From: Alnus glutinosa
Taxonomy: Eukaryota; Streptophyta; Magnoliopsida; Fagales; Betulaceae
DNA: 64,000 bases
Direction: 5' to 3'
Assembly (NCBI RefSeq): GCF_958979055.1
Contig: NC_084886.1
Span: forward strand, 49,621,654-49,685,653
A program made the translations under genes and the position numbers. Below are positions 1-10,668 of this stretch, piece after piece. The first letter of the stretch is position 1. Every line of letters starts with the position of its first letter. The notes under the pieces were generated by a model. That model saw only the letters and a list, made by a program, of their open reading frames with translations. It was not told where the DNA came from and did no database searches.

Positions 1-3000
1 GCCTGTCCTTGCCCATATTCGTCCTGACCATCCTGGAGTAGTCGGAATTTTAACGCTTTGGCCAAAGTCCAACCGGAATCCAGTTGTTCCAAGTTGAGGT
101 GTGCCTGCACCCGCAAGCGTGCCAGGCCATATTGTATGGGGGCAGTTGTTTGTTATGGTGAATGTGGTAGAGTATGAGCAAGAGAAGAAAAAGGGAATGA
201 GAACAATAAATTGACTAAGGAACATCCTGGATGTCATCATTGGTTGTTGAGGATTCCTGGTTGTTCTGTTAGTTGTCCTATCTTCAGGCGAATAGGTAGG
301 GGGTGAGAGAGCTACAGAGAAGGGCCATTTCCTTTATTTGTAACTTGAAGAATCTGCGAGGCGGGGAAGAATTGTGTGCTATGACAATACAGAGACAAGG
401 GGTTGCGTTGCTTTGATGAAATTCTCAGCCACAAGAAGACCTTTTTGGGTTTAGTATTTCTTTAATCTTGGATGGCCTCATTAAGAAGCAATTCCTTTCT
501 TTAGCAGCCATTGCATGGGACATATTATACACGATGAAAGCTAAATGATCTCTCTCTCTCTCTGTGACAAGTTCCCTTTCACCGATCCATTGGGCAGTTC
601 AGATTCGATCCACGTAATAAAATCCATAGAACGGCCCTGAAAAAAGGTGGCACGGATTCTTACAGTTAAAAGAAACATATATTAAAGGAGAATTTTCTTT
701 TTAAAAAACAATGTAAATCACTTTCTATCCTCCTAAATATAGAGGAAAGTATCAGATCTGGTTTCAATCTGACGGGTAGAGCTAGGCCAGAGAATCAAAT
801 GGAAAGAGGGACACTTGCAGGGAGGTCAGCATGTAACCAACCATTTTACAAAGCTCCCATCTTCAATCTCTTACTCATTATGTTTATTATTTACATTGCG
901 AGACAAAGCCAATTTACACCAACTGACACCTAGTCTTAACGTGTTTTAATTGACTTTTCACGTCACCTACTTGAAACACATCAAATGATGTAAAATGTGT
1001 AATAAATAGGATACAGATGAGTGGCCTTGCGTGCGCACGTAATAGTACGTACACATACATACACGTACCCGCACGTGCCACGGTTCTGTTTAGACTAACT
1101 TTAATCCGAAAAACTATTACCTGTTACTTAAACAAGCAGCAGCAGCTGTGACCAACTTCATCTTGGCTATTGAGAAATACAACATAAAGGTGGCCACAGC
1201 TCCTTGTGGGTTTCATCTGTCAGAAATAATTGTCTTCTTCCCAGTACCATGATCTATCTTGAATAAAAAAAGAATAAGAAAACTAGGATTAATTCTCCCA
1301 AGTAAGGGAATTGGGTACCACATCAATTACATCCGTTGAGAACAATATTGAATCCACCCAGCAAAGGGAGACAAATTAATCTTACTGAATCCAAAACGTA
1401 GTCTACAAATCATTGTTCAATGGTAGAAAATCAAATAGAATGGATCCCATAATATCCTTGGAAAACAACAGTGCTGTTTCCTAATAGATTAGCAATCAGT
1501 AGGGTAAGCTCCTTTCCACCATTTTAGGTTTACAATTAGCATCTTATGGACCCGTAGGCTGTAGATTTACTAGGGCTTGAACAGAAATAGCTATGTGACT
1601 AAATACCAGGGTGGATATCGCTGTAGGGATTCAAAATGGTCTTTAGCCTGGTTCATAATGTTGGAGTAAATACCATTAACAATTGCTTGCTCTCCTGCGA
1701 TTCAGGCTAAAAAGATGGTCCTTTGCCAGCGAAGTCCCAATAACTTCAAGAAAAGCCAGCCCTGAACGATTTGTCCCAGCTAGCAAATCTATCAGCAAAC
1801 CACAAAGACTCTGAGCAGAGGGCTGGCCTACCTCAATAGAGGTGGCCAACCAGCATGAGGATGAAGCACAGTTGGCTTATGCGAGCTACTTCAAAGCCAT
1901 TGGCTTAAGGTAATGACAAAAATATATCCTTGCTCCCACGTAGTCCAAAGAGAAGAGACTGCAAGGCAGATTCTCCGAATCACCAAAAAGTATGGCCAGC
2001 ATCAGTCAGCAAATCCAGACTCCAGTAAAAGTACTTTCACCATCAAACCAAGAGAGATGAATATCACAAACAGATAAGTCCAAGAATAGCCAAGCATAAG
2101 GTCTTCTGTGAGTCCTCTTTCTCAACATGGATGCATTAAGAGAGGACTAATTCAGCAAGAAGTATAAGGAGGGGACTAAGGAAGTTATTCAGCAGTCGGC
2201 ATTCTTCCATATTGCTATGTGTCATTAGCAATATAAAGTTAGCTGTAAGTTCAGTAGATAGACTGAGCTGACCATGTTTCTACAATATACTGCCTCAAAC
2301 AACCCAAATGCTAGAAACAGCCAGGAATGATACCATTTCTTCAGTTCATCAGCATTATCCGGTGCAGCTTTGTTCTCCATCAAGAAAAACAGCAGAATTA
2401 CCTACATGACAATGGAATAATCATCATAAGTCATAAACTTCTTATTATCACTAAGAGAAACTTGTAAAACATAAGATTTCATTCATTCAAGCAATTAGTA
2501 TTTTTAAACTCTCCTGCATAGCACACTTGAAACCTGCAAAAGTAACAATCACTTCAGGAATCCATATATAAATTCAAATTGGTGAAAAGCAAAATCTGAT
2601 AAAAAGAACGATGAAAATGAAATACAGGCATAAAACCAGATCATTGCTTTTAACCTGTAAAGCTGTGCAAAATAAAGCAATATAACCAAGTAAGTTTACC
2701 GTCAGACAACCAATAAAAAATTCCATGGGTGACCCAGTAGCTGAATACGTACATATGACTACATAATTGCCTTTCTACAATAGAATTAACTAAAAGTTAC
2801 AGAATTCACCACAAACTAATTATAGAAAGGAAGGAAAATGAAAAGATCAAATTTAAGTACACCACTACAATCAATACTGCAATGTTGAACCAAATTATTC
2901 AAGTCTAACAAAAGACCTGAAACCACCCTCTAGCTCTCATAGTTCAGCTCAGACCAGCAAAGAAAGAAACAAATTTCAACTCAAGCTTCATAAACCAGTG

Positions 3001-3237
3001 AACAGATCCTGTTTAACATCCCCATTCAATAGTGAAACTAGTGAAAGAGCTAAATTGCATTAAATCATACTAGTAGAAATATATAGCGTTCCTACAGACA
3101 GGTAGGACACATCAGGCCCACCATTATGCTAGCAAATTAGGTCCTATTATCCATAACAGTTCCATGAAAAAGAAGGAAAATTTCAAAGGAATATGATTAA
3201 GAAAGATAATAGTAGTCTTTTCAGTTATATTAAAAAT
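1..3237. other. Intergenic / probable 3' flanking DNA without a recognised gene
   Basis: No convincing coding region is seen. On the plus strand a frame is open from the left edge to about position 98 and could be the last exon of a gene outside the window, but I do not recognise the protein. On the minus strand a short open stretch at about 2225-2400 has no recognisable similarity and is more likely 3' UTR. The part just left of 3238 probably holds the 3' UTR of the Cys-rich gene. No transposon termini were found here. Confidence 0.4.
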
Positions 3238-3675
3238 CTAGCTCATATCCATGCCATCTCCAACTTGGCTGCAGAGTGGACTGACCGCAGAGAAGGATCT
3301 CTCAAAAGGAGAAGGATGGAACTGCGCATCCCGTCTGCGCTTAAAAGCACAGCTATCATTGGGGGAATTCTCTGCCTCAAGCTTCCTTCGGACACCCCTC
3401 ACAGCCTGTTCCTCCGACGGTGTAAGGGGGAAAATTTGTCTGCTTGCTCTGCAAAGGGAGCTCTGGTTATCATACAGGATTCTCTGGTTACAGTTTTTGT
3501 CACATATGTGAGTCAGCCCTGTCAGTTTGCAGCGGTACATATTTCCACAAACATGTTCATTTTCACATTTCCAGTCGCATTTGTGAACAGGAATTGGCCC
3601 GTCTCGGCCTAGTATAGTTGACAGATAAATAACATTTGCAGGTGCTGCTACCATGGATTTGCCATATACATCCAT
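3238..3675 (-). CDS. Conserved small Cys-rich plant protein, function not recognised
   Basis: The frame encodes 145 residues from the ATG at 3675. A longer frame to 3705 would need a TTG start, and a stop lies just upstream of that TTG. A plausible splice acceptor (TTTGCAG) lies 5 bases before the ATG, so the coding part is probably one exon after a 5' UTR intron. Residues about 30-75 hold eight regularly spaced cysteines plus histidines, including HKCDWKCENEHVCGNMYRCK and HICDKNC. This looks like a structural zinc site. It is followed by a basic KRRR segment and a Ser-rich C-terminus ending GDGMDMS. I believe close homologues are common in flowering plants, but I cannot name the family. Regularity of the Cys/His pattern makes it very unlikely to be a chance frame. 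A nuclear role is only a guess from the basic patch. Confidence 0.8.
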   Translation of the reverse strand: MDVYGKSMVAAPANVIYLSTILGRDGPIPVHKCDWKCENEHVCGNMYRCKLTGLTHICDKNCNQRILYDNQSSLCRASRQIFPLTPSEEQAVRGVRRKLEAENSPNDSCAFKRRRDAQFHPSPFERSFSAVSPLCSQVGDGMDMS

Positions 3676-4887
3676 TGCTTCTGCAAATCGACTTCTTAAG
3701 TTCAAACTTTATAGACTCCGAACTCCAAACCTCTCTGCAGAGCCCAACACAACACAGAAAATTCGTCAAATTCCCGCTCCAAAGAGATGACAATACGATC
3801 ATGCCTAGCTCTCAGCATTGCTAAATGATTTCCTTCACAATTATGTGGGGCAAATGAACTAAGATCTATCTATCGAGACCTTACTCTCTCATTCAAATCA
3901 TAAAAAGCGTAAAGTAAACTAGAATGTCCGAGATTCTACATTTTTATATCATACAATAATAATCTCCACTTGAAAACAAGACAGCTTCTTTAAAATATTT
4001 CCCCCACTTGTCCATATGGTTTTCATATTCCCTTGGAACCAAAGGTTGCCTCAAATTTGCTAATATAGGCAGAGACCAATAATTTTTTATTAAAGAAAAA
4101 AGCACATGGGGTTGTATAAAATGGAAAATTTTCACACATTAATACAGTGAAACTGTCAACTTCCGGGTCTTTCCTCCTCCATCAGTAAATTTTACTCTTT
4201 CTATCTCTCTATTCACGTAAGTAGTGCCATATAATTACAGCAAGAGTAATTTCAGCAACAGATCTGAACTCCCACCAACTGAAACCCCTTTCCAAATAGC
4301 AAACACCAGAAATATTGACAAGAACCAACCAAATACACTAAAAATGATACATGGGTCTTCAGTTGCACGAATATAAGGTAAAGCTAGGACCTTTAATTCC
4401 CACAAAACACGGAAACCAAATTATAAACACACCCATAATAGCCAAGAGATCATCTTTAAAAGAAAGAAAGGAAAGAAAAAAAAAAACTCACTTCGTTGTC
4501 GTCCCAAAAATGAAGCAGCCAAGCCTCCTCACAACCTGTCAACAAAAAAACCAAAAAAAAAAAACAAAATACCCTCTGCCTCTCTCTCTGGAACTCTCTC
4601 TACACAGTGCCTAGGGCTAAGTTAGCTAGAGGAGAGAAAAAAGCGTAGAAAATAGAAGGGGAGTGGGTTGGGTATTTATAAAAATAAAGGAGGAGACCCA
4701 GAGTGGGTGGGGTTGACGTCCAAGTTAGGAGAAAGCGAGTTAGATGAGACAGTGAGTGAGAGGTGGAGACAGGGAAAATGCAAATGAAATGAAAATCAAA
4801 TTCCGGGCAAATGAAAGTTTGGTTTTTTTCTCGTAAACACATGAAAATATCCTACGAAAGTGGGATAATATGCGGAGCGAACGAGAG
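3676..4887 (-). promoter_or_regulatory. Probable 5' UTR, 5' intron and promoter of the Cys-rich gene
   Basis: No other gene is visible. The stretch between the ATG at 3675 and the duplicated block beginning at 4888 contains CT/GA-rich runs at about 4580-4640, which are common in plant 5' UTRs. A canonical acceptor sits next to the start codon. The transcription start is likely somewhere in 4600-4900, but no TATA box can be assigned with confidence. Confidence 0.35.
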
Positions 4888-5190
4888 TGACGGACTTCCA
4901 AAGTTCATACCTATTCCTTTTCTCCGTAACGTGCCTCACAACGTCTCTCTCTCTCTAGCCCTTTTTTAACGGCTCGTTCTTTGATGGGAACGTAGACTTT
5001 TACGGCGTATCAGGGATTGACGCGTCGCGAACTACCACCGTCTTTCTGGGTACCGTAACGTTTACTTTGGATTTTGGGCCTGAAAGACTTCAGATTTGGG
5101 CCTTATTCTACACGACTACTTGGACCCGAAGCAGCTTTCAAGTCTTGGTCCAACATTTTTGTACGACGTTGATTGGCAAAAAGGTCTAGC
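4888..5190 (+). repeat. Promoter-type duplicated segment, copy A (contiguous)
   Basis: This block is closely similar in order and orientation to 6473-6545 plus 8709-8985. Shared strings include TTTGATGGGAACGTAGACTT, the TACCGTAACGTTTACTTT block and the CAAGTCTTGGTCCAAC block. It carries two site II elements (TGGGCC at 5075-5080 and 5097-5102), as copy B does upstream of POP5. In copy A the two halves are adjacent; in copy B they are separated by about 2.16 kb. The simplest reading is a tandem duplication of the region between two divergent genes, followed by insertions into copy B. Confidence 0.75.
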
Positions 5191-5445
5191 TATATTTGAT
5201 ATAGCTGTTTCAAAAGGTGTCGTTTGAAAAATAATAATTTTAAAATGTAATTGATAAAAAAAAAAAGTTATTTAAAAAAATCAAAATTTCAAGTAAAATG
5301 AAAAAAAGTTATTATTTTGATTAATATTTCATTTTGTTACCTCCTACGATGTGAATGTTAACACGTAGTGAATATTAGTCACATTATTTAAACATTTTAA
5401 ATGACATTGTACTATATACACGGTTAAATACACAAATAATTTTTT

Positions 5446-5850
5446 GGGGTAATTACATTTTCCCTCCATGAACTACCAAAAAATACGCGGTGCCCCCATG
5501 AACTACCAACTCGACTAAAATAGAGCATTCAACTACCAAAGACAACCATTTTTCCCCTTCCGTCAGTTAGAGGGGTTAAAAGAAACAGTCAACGGGTCAT
5601 GTGCCGTTTTACATGGGGGCATGTTGGAAGATGGTGGTAGTTCATAGGGGAAAAGAGGAAGGAAATGAGGGTAAAACGGCGTGTGACGGTTACGTGACCC
5701 GTTGACCGTTTGTTTTAACCCATTTGACTGACGGAAAGGGGGAAAAATGGTTGTTTTTTGTAGTTGAATGCTCTATTTTGGCCGAGTTGGTAGTTTGTGG
5801 AGGCTTTGCGCAAAAGTTGGTAGTTCATGGGGGGAAATGATAATTACCCC
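5446..5850. mobile_element. Mutator-type MITE (fold-back element)
   Basis: This 405-bp element has long imperfect terminal inverted repeats. The left end begins GGGGTAATTACATTTTCCC and the right end is the complement, ...GGGAAATGATAATTACCCC. It is flanked by a perfect 9-bp direct repeat TAATTTTTT (5437-5445 and 5851-5859), the target-site length typical of Mutator superfamily elements. No coding capacity is seen. The two arms match over most of their length, so the element would fold into one hairpin. Confidence 0.85.
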
Positions 5851-5989
5851 TAATTTTTTACAAATAAAATAGCTCATACCCATTTCAGGAAGAGTAATAT
5901 TACTTTTTACATTCACTTTATACTATTAATAGGCTTATTTTATATTGATTGTCGTGGATACGAATCCTCTCTATATCATTTGGGATTAG

Positions 5990-6144
5990 ATTATTTGTCT
6001 GAATTTGGACAGGTGATTGTGAGAGACTACTTATGAGACCCACCTAATTAAATAATTGGGTTGTCAACCAGTTATCGTGTCAAGTATATCTCATAAATAG
6101 TTTATCACAATTACCTACCTGAAATTTCTCAAATTTGGATAAAT
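5990..6144. mobile_element. Small fold-back (MITE-like) element
   Basis: An imperfect inverted repeat pairs GACAGGTGATTGTGAGAGAC on the left with the complement of GTTTATCACAATTACCTACC on the right. The centre is AT-rich. Arms are roughly 50 bp and about three quarters identical by eye. The core resembles the smaller element at 22076-22205 (GAGAGACCCATATGAG with its partner arm), so they may be one family. Exact ends and target duplication were not determined. Confidence 0.5.
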
Positions 6145-6472
6145 AATTTAAGATGATCGTGATCCTTTCATTTGATTGTAAGAATTTAAAGTTGATGTAT
6201 CTAAAGATACATAATGTCAATTTTAACGCTTCTTTAAAAAATTTAATAATATGGTATCATGTACACTTTTAAATATGCTAACTTTAAATTCTACAATAAA
6301 ATTGATACCTTATATTTCAAATGAAATAAAAAGAACCCTATTACTGTAAAGTGTGTTAAATACTTTCAATCGCTTTAAAAAGAAAAAAAAAATTAAATTA
6401 AATATCACACTAACCGATTTGATGATAAATAGGTCACATAAATGTGATGAGTAGCAAGAGAGAGATGACCTT

Positions 6473-6545
6473 TGACGGACTTCCGTAGTTCATACCTAAC
6501 CGTTGTGTCCGTCACGTGTCCAACAACGCCTCTCTCTCTCTCTCT
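6473..6545 (+). repeat. Duplicated promoter segment, copy B left part
   Basis: This matches 4888-4957: TGACGGACTTCC, AGTTCATACCTA, a CGTAACGTG/CGTCACGTG block and a CT-run. The match stops at the CT-run and resumes at 8709, which defines the extra 2.16 kb between them. Confidence 0.65.
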
Positions 6546-6672
6546 TTCGTCACTTCTTTGGCTTTTTTTTTTTCTTAAAAATAAAATAAAAAAATGATAA
6601 ATCTTTGAGTAAACTTACGCTTTGACTTTACGGAGAGTGATCTTTGTATTTTTTTTTTTTTTTTTTTTTTTT

Positions 6673-6761
6673 ACAATAATGATACAACACCAAAGTATAT
6701 TAGGGTTGGACTCAATGTGCGTGCTCCACTCCAATATGCCTTGATGTTGTGTCATTGTTGT
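6673..6761. repeat. Short inverted repeat (MITE-like)
   Basis: ACAATAATGATACAACACCA on the left pairs with the complement of TTGATGTTGTGTCATTGTTG on the right. The total is about 89 bp with a small loop. It lies next to a second hairpin with related ATACAACA core words. Confidence 0.45.
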
Positions 6762-6799
6762 GCATTGCGAGTGTTTTGATCATTTTCCTTTAAATTTAG

Positions 6800-6939
6800 G
6801 AATTTGATTTTTGTATAACATCAATACAACAACTGCACAACAACCCTTCACATGAGGGTGAACCTCAGTATATGGGACTCACTCTCATGTGAGGGACTGT
6901 TGTACAGTTGTTGTATTGGTGTTGTAAATCTAACATTTT
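6800..6939. mobile_element. Fold-back MITE-like element
   Basis: The arms ATCAATACAACAACTGCACA and TGTACAGTTGTTGTATTGGT are near-perfect complements, continuing into ACATGAGGGTGA and TCACTCTCATGTGAG. The hairpin is about 140 bp with no coding capacity. Target duplication was not resolved. Confidence 0.6.
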
Positions 6940-7047
6940 TCATAAATTTACTGTAGACTGGTACTGTCGCATCTGTATTTTTGTCTAAAAATTATTCTTG
7001 TTATTTTATTAAAAATTAAAATAAAATAAATAAATCCTAAAAGACGA

Positions 7048-7078
<31 letters not shown>

Positions 7079-7796
7079 GAAGAAGAAGAAAAAGAGTCTA
7101 CTTCAACCTCTTCATCTTCTTCTTCTACCCGAAAAGCTTTGTGTTTTCACAATCGCAACCAAGATGTGCTTGATTTCACGGTTCTTTCCGGTTCTTTGCA
7201 GCTGAGCTTCAAATTTTTGTGATCTGTAGGAAATAAAATCAAAAGCGTAGGTTGCTTTGGTGGGTTTTGCTTGAGTTCCCGAATTAAAGCTGAGAGCCCA
7301 TGTAACACAGGTACTCAGATTTTTCATTTCTTTTATAAATGATCAATAGAATGGTGTATTTATTTCATTCCGTAGATGTAGCCTTCGAGTTTAAACTGAT
7401 GGTACAGAAAATTTCTGATTTTTTTCTTTTTTATATATGATATATGGATTTCCGCCTTGCTCATTTTCGTTCATGGCATCCACGCGTGATTGGGTATTGC
7501 AGAATAAATCTTTGATTGAGTTTGGGTATTGGAGATTCAATCCTTCTTGTTTGAGTTGGGTGTTGCAGATTTGGTCTTCATTTGCCTTATCGGTGCAGTC
7601 TATGATTTCCTTGTTTAGACGGGTGCTTGATCTGGGTGCTGCCCAGATTTGTTCTTCACTTCTTCGGTTTCTTCTGTGCTTGATTTAGCTGTTGCAGTTT
7701 GGGTTTTGATTGCTGGACTTCACGAGTACCAAGGAGGCTACGTTTACAAATTTCTTCCACTTCTTTGTTTATTTTTTAGATTTAATTTTTAATAAA

Positions 7797-7799
<3 letters not shown>
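6940..7799. other. Stretch with no recognised gene
   Basis: This part of the DNA inserted between the two halves of promoter copy B contains a poly-A run at about 7054-7078, a GAA-rich run and moderately T-rich sequence on the plus strand. Open frames here are short and have no recognisable protein features. Confidence 0.4.

Positions 7800-7844
<45 letters not shown>
7800..7844. repeat. (AT)n microsatellite
   Basis: An uninterrupted AT dinucleotide run of about 45 bp lies immediately beside the left end of the fold-back element at 7845. Confidence 0.95.
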
Positions 7845-7847
<3 letters not shown>

Positions 7848-8254
7848 ATATTAACACGAATTCAGAAATCTTTGTGATTGACTTAATTTACAAATCGATC
7901 ATTGGAATCAAATTCCGTTAAAAATTTTGACAGATTTCGTCAAACGCCACATAAGTGCCACATCAACGCCAATAAGATGGGAGAAATGCTACATGCACTT
8001 AATTTTTTATAAAGGAAGCCTTACTAACTGATATGTAGCTTATTTATTGGAAATAATCAAAATAAATTTTTTTTTTTAAGAAAGAAATGATCAAAATAAT
8101 TAATAAAAAGAAATGTTACGGGTACCAATAAATAAGCTCTACATCATCTTAGTAAGGCTTCTTTTGTAAAAGTTTAAGAACATGTAACATTTCTCATAAA
8201 ATGGTGACATGCGTCTATTTTAATAAATAAATAACACTTATTTTTTTTAAAAAA

Positions 8255-8286
<32 letters not shown>

Positions 8287-8527
8287 AAGCAAATGGGTGG
8301 TTGCCGGTTTTTTTTTTTTTTAAAAAAAAATTAATTTAATTTTTAAAAAAAACATTTTTAGTATATTTATTTTTTATTAAAATGGACACATGTCATCATC
8401 TTATTAGTAAATGTGGCGCTTACGTGGCTTTTAACAAAATTTGTTAAAAAATTTAACGAAATTTGATTCAAGTGATCGATTTGTAAATTAAGCTAACCAT
8501 AAGGATCTCTAAATTCATATTGATACC
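7845..8527. mobile_element. Large fold-back element enclosing another MITE
   Basis: The left arm includes TTAATTTACAAATCGATCA and CAAATTCCGTTAAA, then the GCCACATAAGTGCCAC block. The right arm is its complement, including GTGGCGCTTACGTGGC and GATCGATTTGTAAATTAA. Arms of about 110-120 bp enclose the separate inverted repeat at 7981-8194 and a purine-rich spacer. No coding sequence is seen. It is probably a non-autonomous DNA transposon; the superfamily is not assigned because the target duplication is masked by the AT microsatellite. Confidence 0.65.
7981..8194. mobile_element. Nested MITE with GAGAAATGYTACATG-type ends
   Basis: The left arm begins GAGAAATGCTACATGCAC and the right arm ends CATGTAACATTTCTC. 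Internal arms AAGGAAGCCTTACTAA and TTAGTAAGGCTTCTTTT also pair. It is 214 bp long. Its ends resemble those of the element at 37242-37454 (ATGAAAAATGCTACAT), suggesting one family. Confidence 0.65.
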
Positions 8528-8708
8528 ATATAGAGTAATTTATAATTTAGGTCAATTATAAAGATCAATTCTACGATTATCCCTGTAATAAATTTGAACG
8601 AACAAACTAACGGAACGATCTATCACGAGTATAAAATATTCAGACAGCTAATTTTAAAAATTAAAAAATAGGAAGCAATTCAAATCACGTGGTAGTCATA
8701 AATTTATT

Positions 8709-8985
8709 CTTTTTTTAACGGGGCTCGTTCTTTGATGGGAACGTAGACTTTAACGGCGTATCATGGATTGTTACGTTGCGAACAACCACCGTCTTTCAGG
8801 GTACCGTAACGTTTACTTTCCTTCTTCGTCGTTTAGTGGGTCGCGAAGAGCCGAAGTGGGTTTTGGATTTTGGGCCTGAAATGGACTTTGGGAATTGGGC
8901 CTTACGCTACACAAGTACTTCGAGCCGAAGAAACTTTCAAGTCTTGGTCCAACTTTTTTGTACGACGTCGTTCATAGGCAAAAAG
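8709..8985 (+). repeat. Duplicated promoter segment, copy B right part (POP5 upstream region)
   Basis: This is the counterpart of 4962-5190, running from TTTTTTTAACGG through the TGATGGGAACGTAGACTT block to the CTTGGTCCAACTTTTTTG block and ACGACGTCGTT. It also has a short stretch (about 8820-8860) absent from copy A. It lies 380-650 bp upstream of the POP5 start codon. Confidence 0.75.
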
Positions 8986-9053
8986 ATTTGCCAATTGCCG
9001 TTTAGCCCTCCTTTGACCTTTGTTTCATGAATTCAATGAATAGGGTTAGGGTT
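8871..9053 (+). promoter_or_regulatory. POP5 promoter: two site II elements plus a telo-box
   Basis: TGGGCC occurs at 8871-8876 and 8896-8901. A double telo-box-like string TAGGGTTAGGGTT occurs at 9041-9053. Site II plus telo-box is the known promoter grammar of plant ribosomal-protein and ribosome-biogenesis genes (TCP factors at site II, Telo-box binding factors). It fits a gene for an RNA-processing ribonucleoprotein. Copy A upstream retains the two site II elements but I see no telo-box there. Confidence 0.6.
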
Positions 9054-9364
9054 GGGGTTTTCCCGCGAAACAGTTACAGTGGAGAACGACGTCGTTCCGC
9101 CAATCGGATCCTTCCAGAATTTCACTGCTTTTAGTGATCAATTTGGTAAATTTTTCCTTGTTTTTTATAATTTTTCCGTTTAGAGAAAAATAAATTTTGA
9201 GATATTTTTTTGAATATTCGATTTTTTCAATTAGAAAGTTACAATTTTCACAGCCAAAGCTAAGTTTTTTGTTTTCCCTCTATTTATAGATCGTATTCTT
9301 TTTGTGAATTCAATTGCTTTGATCTGACAAGTTGGGTGTGTTGTACGCTAGGTAAAGAACGATC

Positions 9365-10668
9365 ATGGTGGGATTCAAAAACAGGTACATGGTTGTGGAA
9401 GTTTTCTTGGATCCCAATAGAGAACTTGTGGGAGACGATCCCATTATCATAACCCAATTCAATGTCTCAAAGGCAATCAAAGACAGCATTCTTGTGAACT
9501 TTGGAGAGTGTGGTCTTGCTTCATCGCTTGGGTCGTTCCAAGGTAAAGTACCCATGTCGCAAGTTTTTGTTTTTCTTCGAATTCAGTTTCTTGTCATGTC
9601 TTTCAATTTATCTGTGAAGTTGTGGTGTTTTTGTGTAGTAAAGTATGTGAATCCCATTACAAAGGTTTGCATTATTAGAGCCTCAAGGGAGGAGTACCAA
9701 AAGGTTTGGTCTGCGATTACCATGGTTAGGAGCATTGGAAATTGCCCCGTGCTATTCAACTTATTGGACCTAAGTGGTAAGCCAAAAAATTCCCAGATGG
9801 AAACTCTAAGGGCATGTTGTAATGCTTATGTATATGTGTGTGTGTGTGTGTGTCTATATCTATATAACGGAGCCAAAAAATTCCCAGATGGAAACTCTAA
9901 GGGCATGTTGTAATGCTTATGTATGTGTGTGTGTGTGTGTGTGTGTCTATGTGTATATAACGGCTCTCTTAGATGCTAGCAATCGTGTTTGATCTTTTTT
10001 CGTGTGTCCTTCAATATACTTGAATATAATTTCTGCAGATTTAAATTTACAAGAAAATGAAATTAGGAAGTTTTAGTTTTAATGTTACTGGGACATTTGC
10101 CAACATTGTTTCTATCATTATTGAGTTTGAAGAATTTGTGAAGAGCTTCTTTTTGTAATTTTCTATTTATAAGTAAAAATTGTGTGAAGTGTACCGCAAT
10201 AGACTGCATAAGCTATGCTTATTAGCTTGCTATTGGAATTTATTTATTCAAGCACCCACACTTATAATTATCACGATTAGACATAATTTTCGATCATGAG
10301 CACAATGTTTTTCTTAATATTCATGAGAAGATCTTTTATAGATTGGATGATTACATGTTGTGTATATCATACTTTGCATTACTTCAGTAACTTATATCAC
10401 CTCATTGCTACCTTCACAAAGAAGCAAACCTAGGCTAATATAATAATATTGGCATACTGAACTTTGCCATCATATTTCAAAAATGAACTTTTAATAACAA
10501 ATCCTTTTCTTTGTGCCAGGGAGCATCAAGGCTTGTAAAAACGCAGCCTTGAAGTGCGATGAACTGAAATTTGAACAGTACAAACTTATAGTTGGGGCTC
10601 GTCTCTCAGCTGATGCTACTCAGCAGATGCAAAACTGTCTTGATAAGATCAAAGTTTTGGAGCACTAA
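9365..10668 (+). CDS. POP5: RNase P / RNase MRP protein subunit POP5
   Basis: The three-exon gene encodes 154 residues: exons 9365-9542, 9639-9776 and 10520-10668, all with GT-AG introns and a joined length of 465 bases. The start MVGFKNRYMVVEV is the typical POP5 N-terminus. The signatures NFGECGLASSLGSFQ, VKYVNPITK and RASREEYQKVWSAITMVR follow across the exon 1-2 junction. The last exon encodes the C-terminal helix region ending KIKVLEH. The protein belongs to the POP5/RPP14 family, binds the RNA core of RNase P (pre-tRNA 5' processing) and RNase MRP (pre-rRNA processing), and acts in the nucleus and nucleolus. No domain appears missing. A 5' UTR intron may begin after about 9147 (TTTGGTAAATTT). 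Intron 2 contains a tandem duplication next to its donor. Confidence 0.95.
9781..9964. repeat. 91-bp tandem duplication with (GT)n inside POP5 intron 2
   Basis: Two copies of a unit beginning GCCAAAAAATTCCCAGATGG and ending TATATAACGG start at 9781 and 9872. Each includes a GT microsatellite of different length. The first copy starts just after the donor GTAA of POP5 intron 2, so splicing signals are kept. Confidence 0.85.

Noticed and set aside
3193-3612. 139-codon plus-strand frame opposite the Cys-rich gene
   Set aside because: It is the antisense shadow of the conserved minus-strand protein and has no motif of its own.
9310-9555. 81-codon minus frame over POP5 exon 1
   Set aside because: Antisense shadow of POP5.
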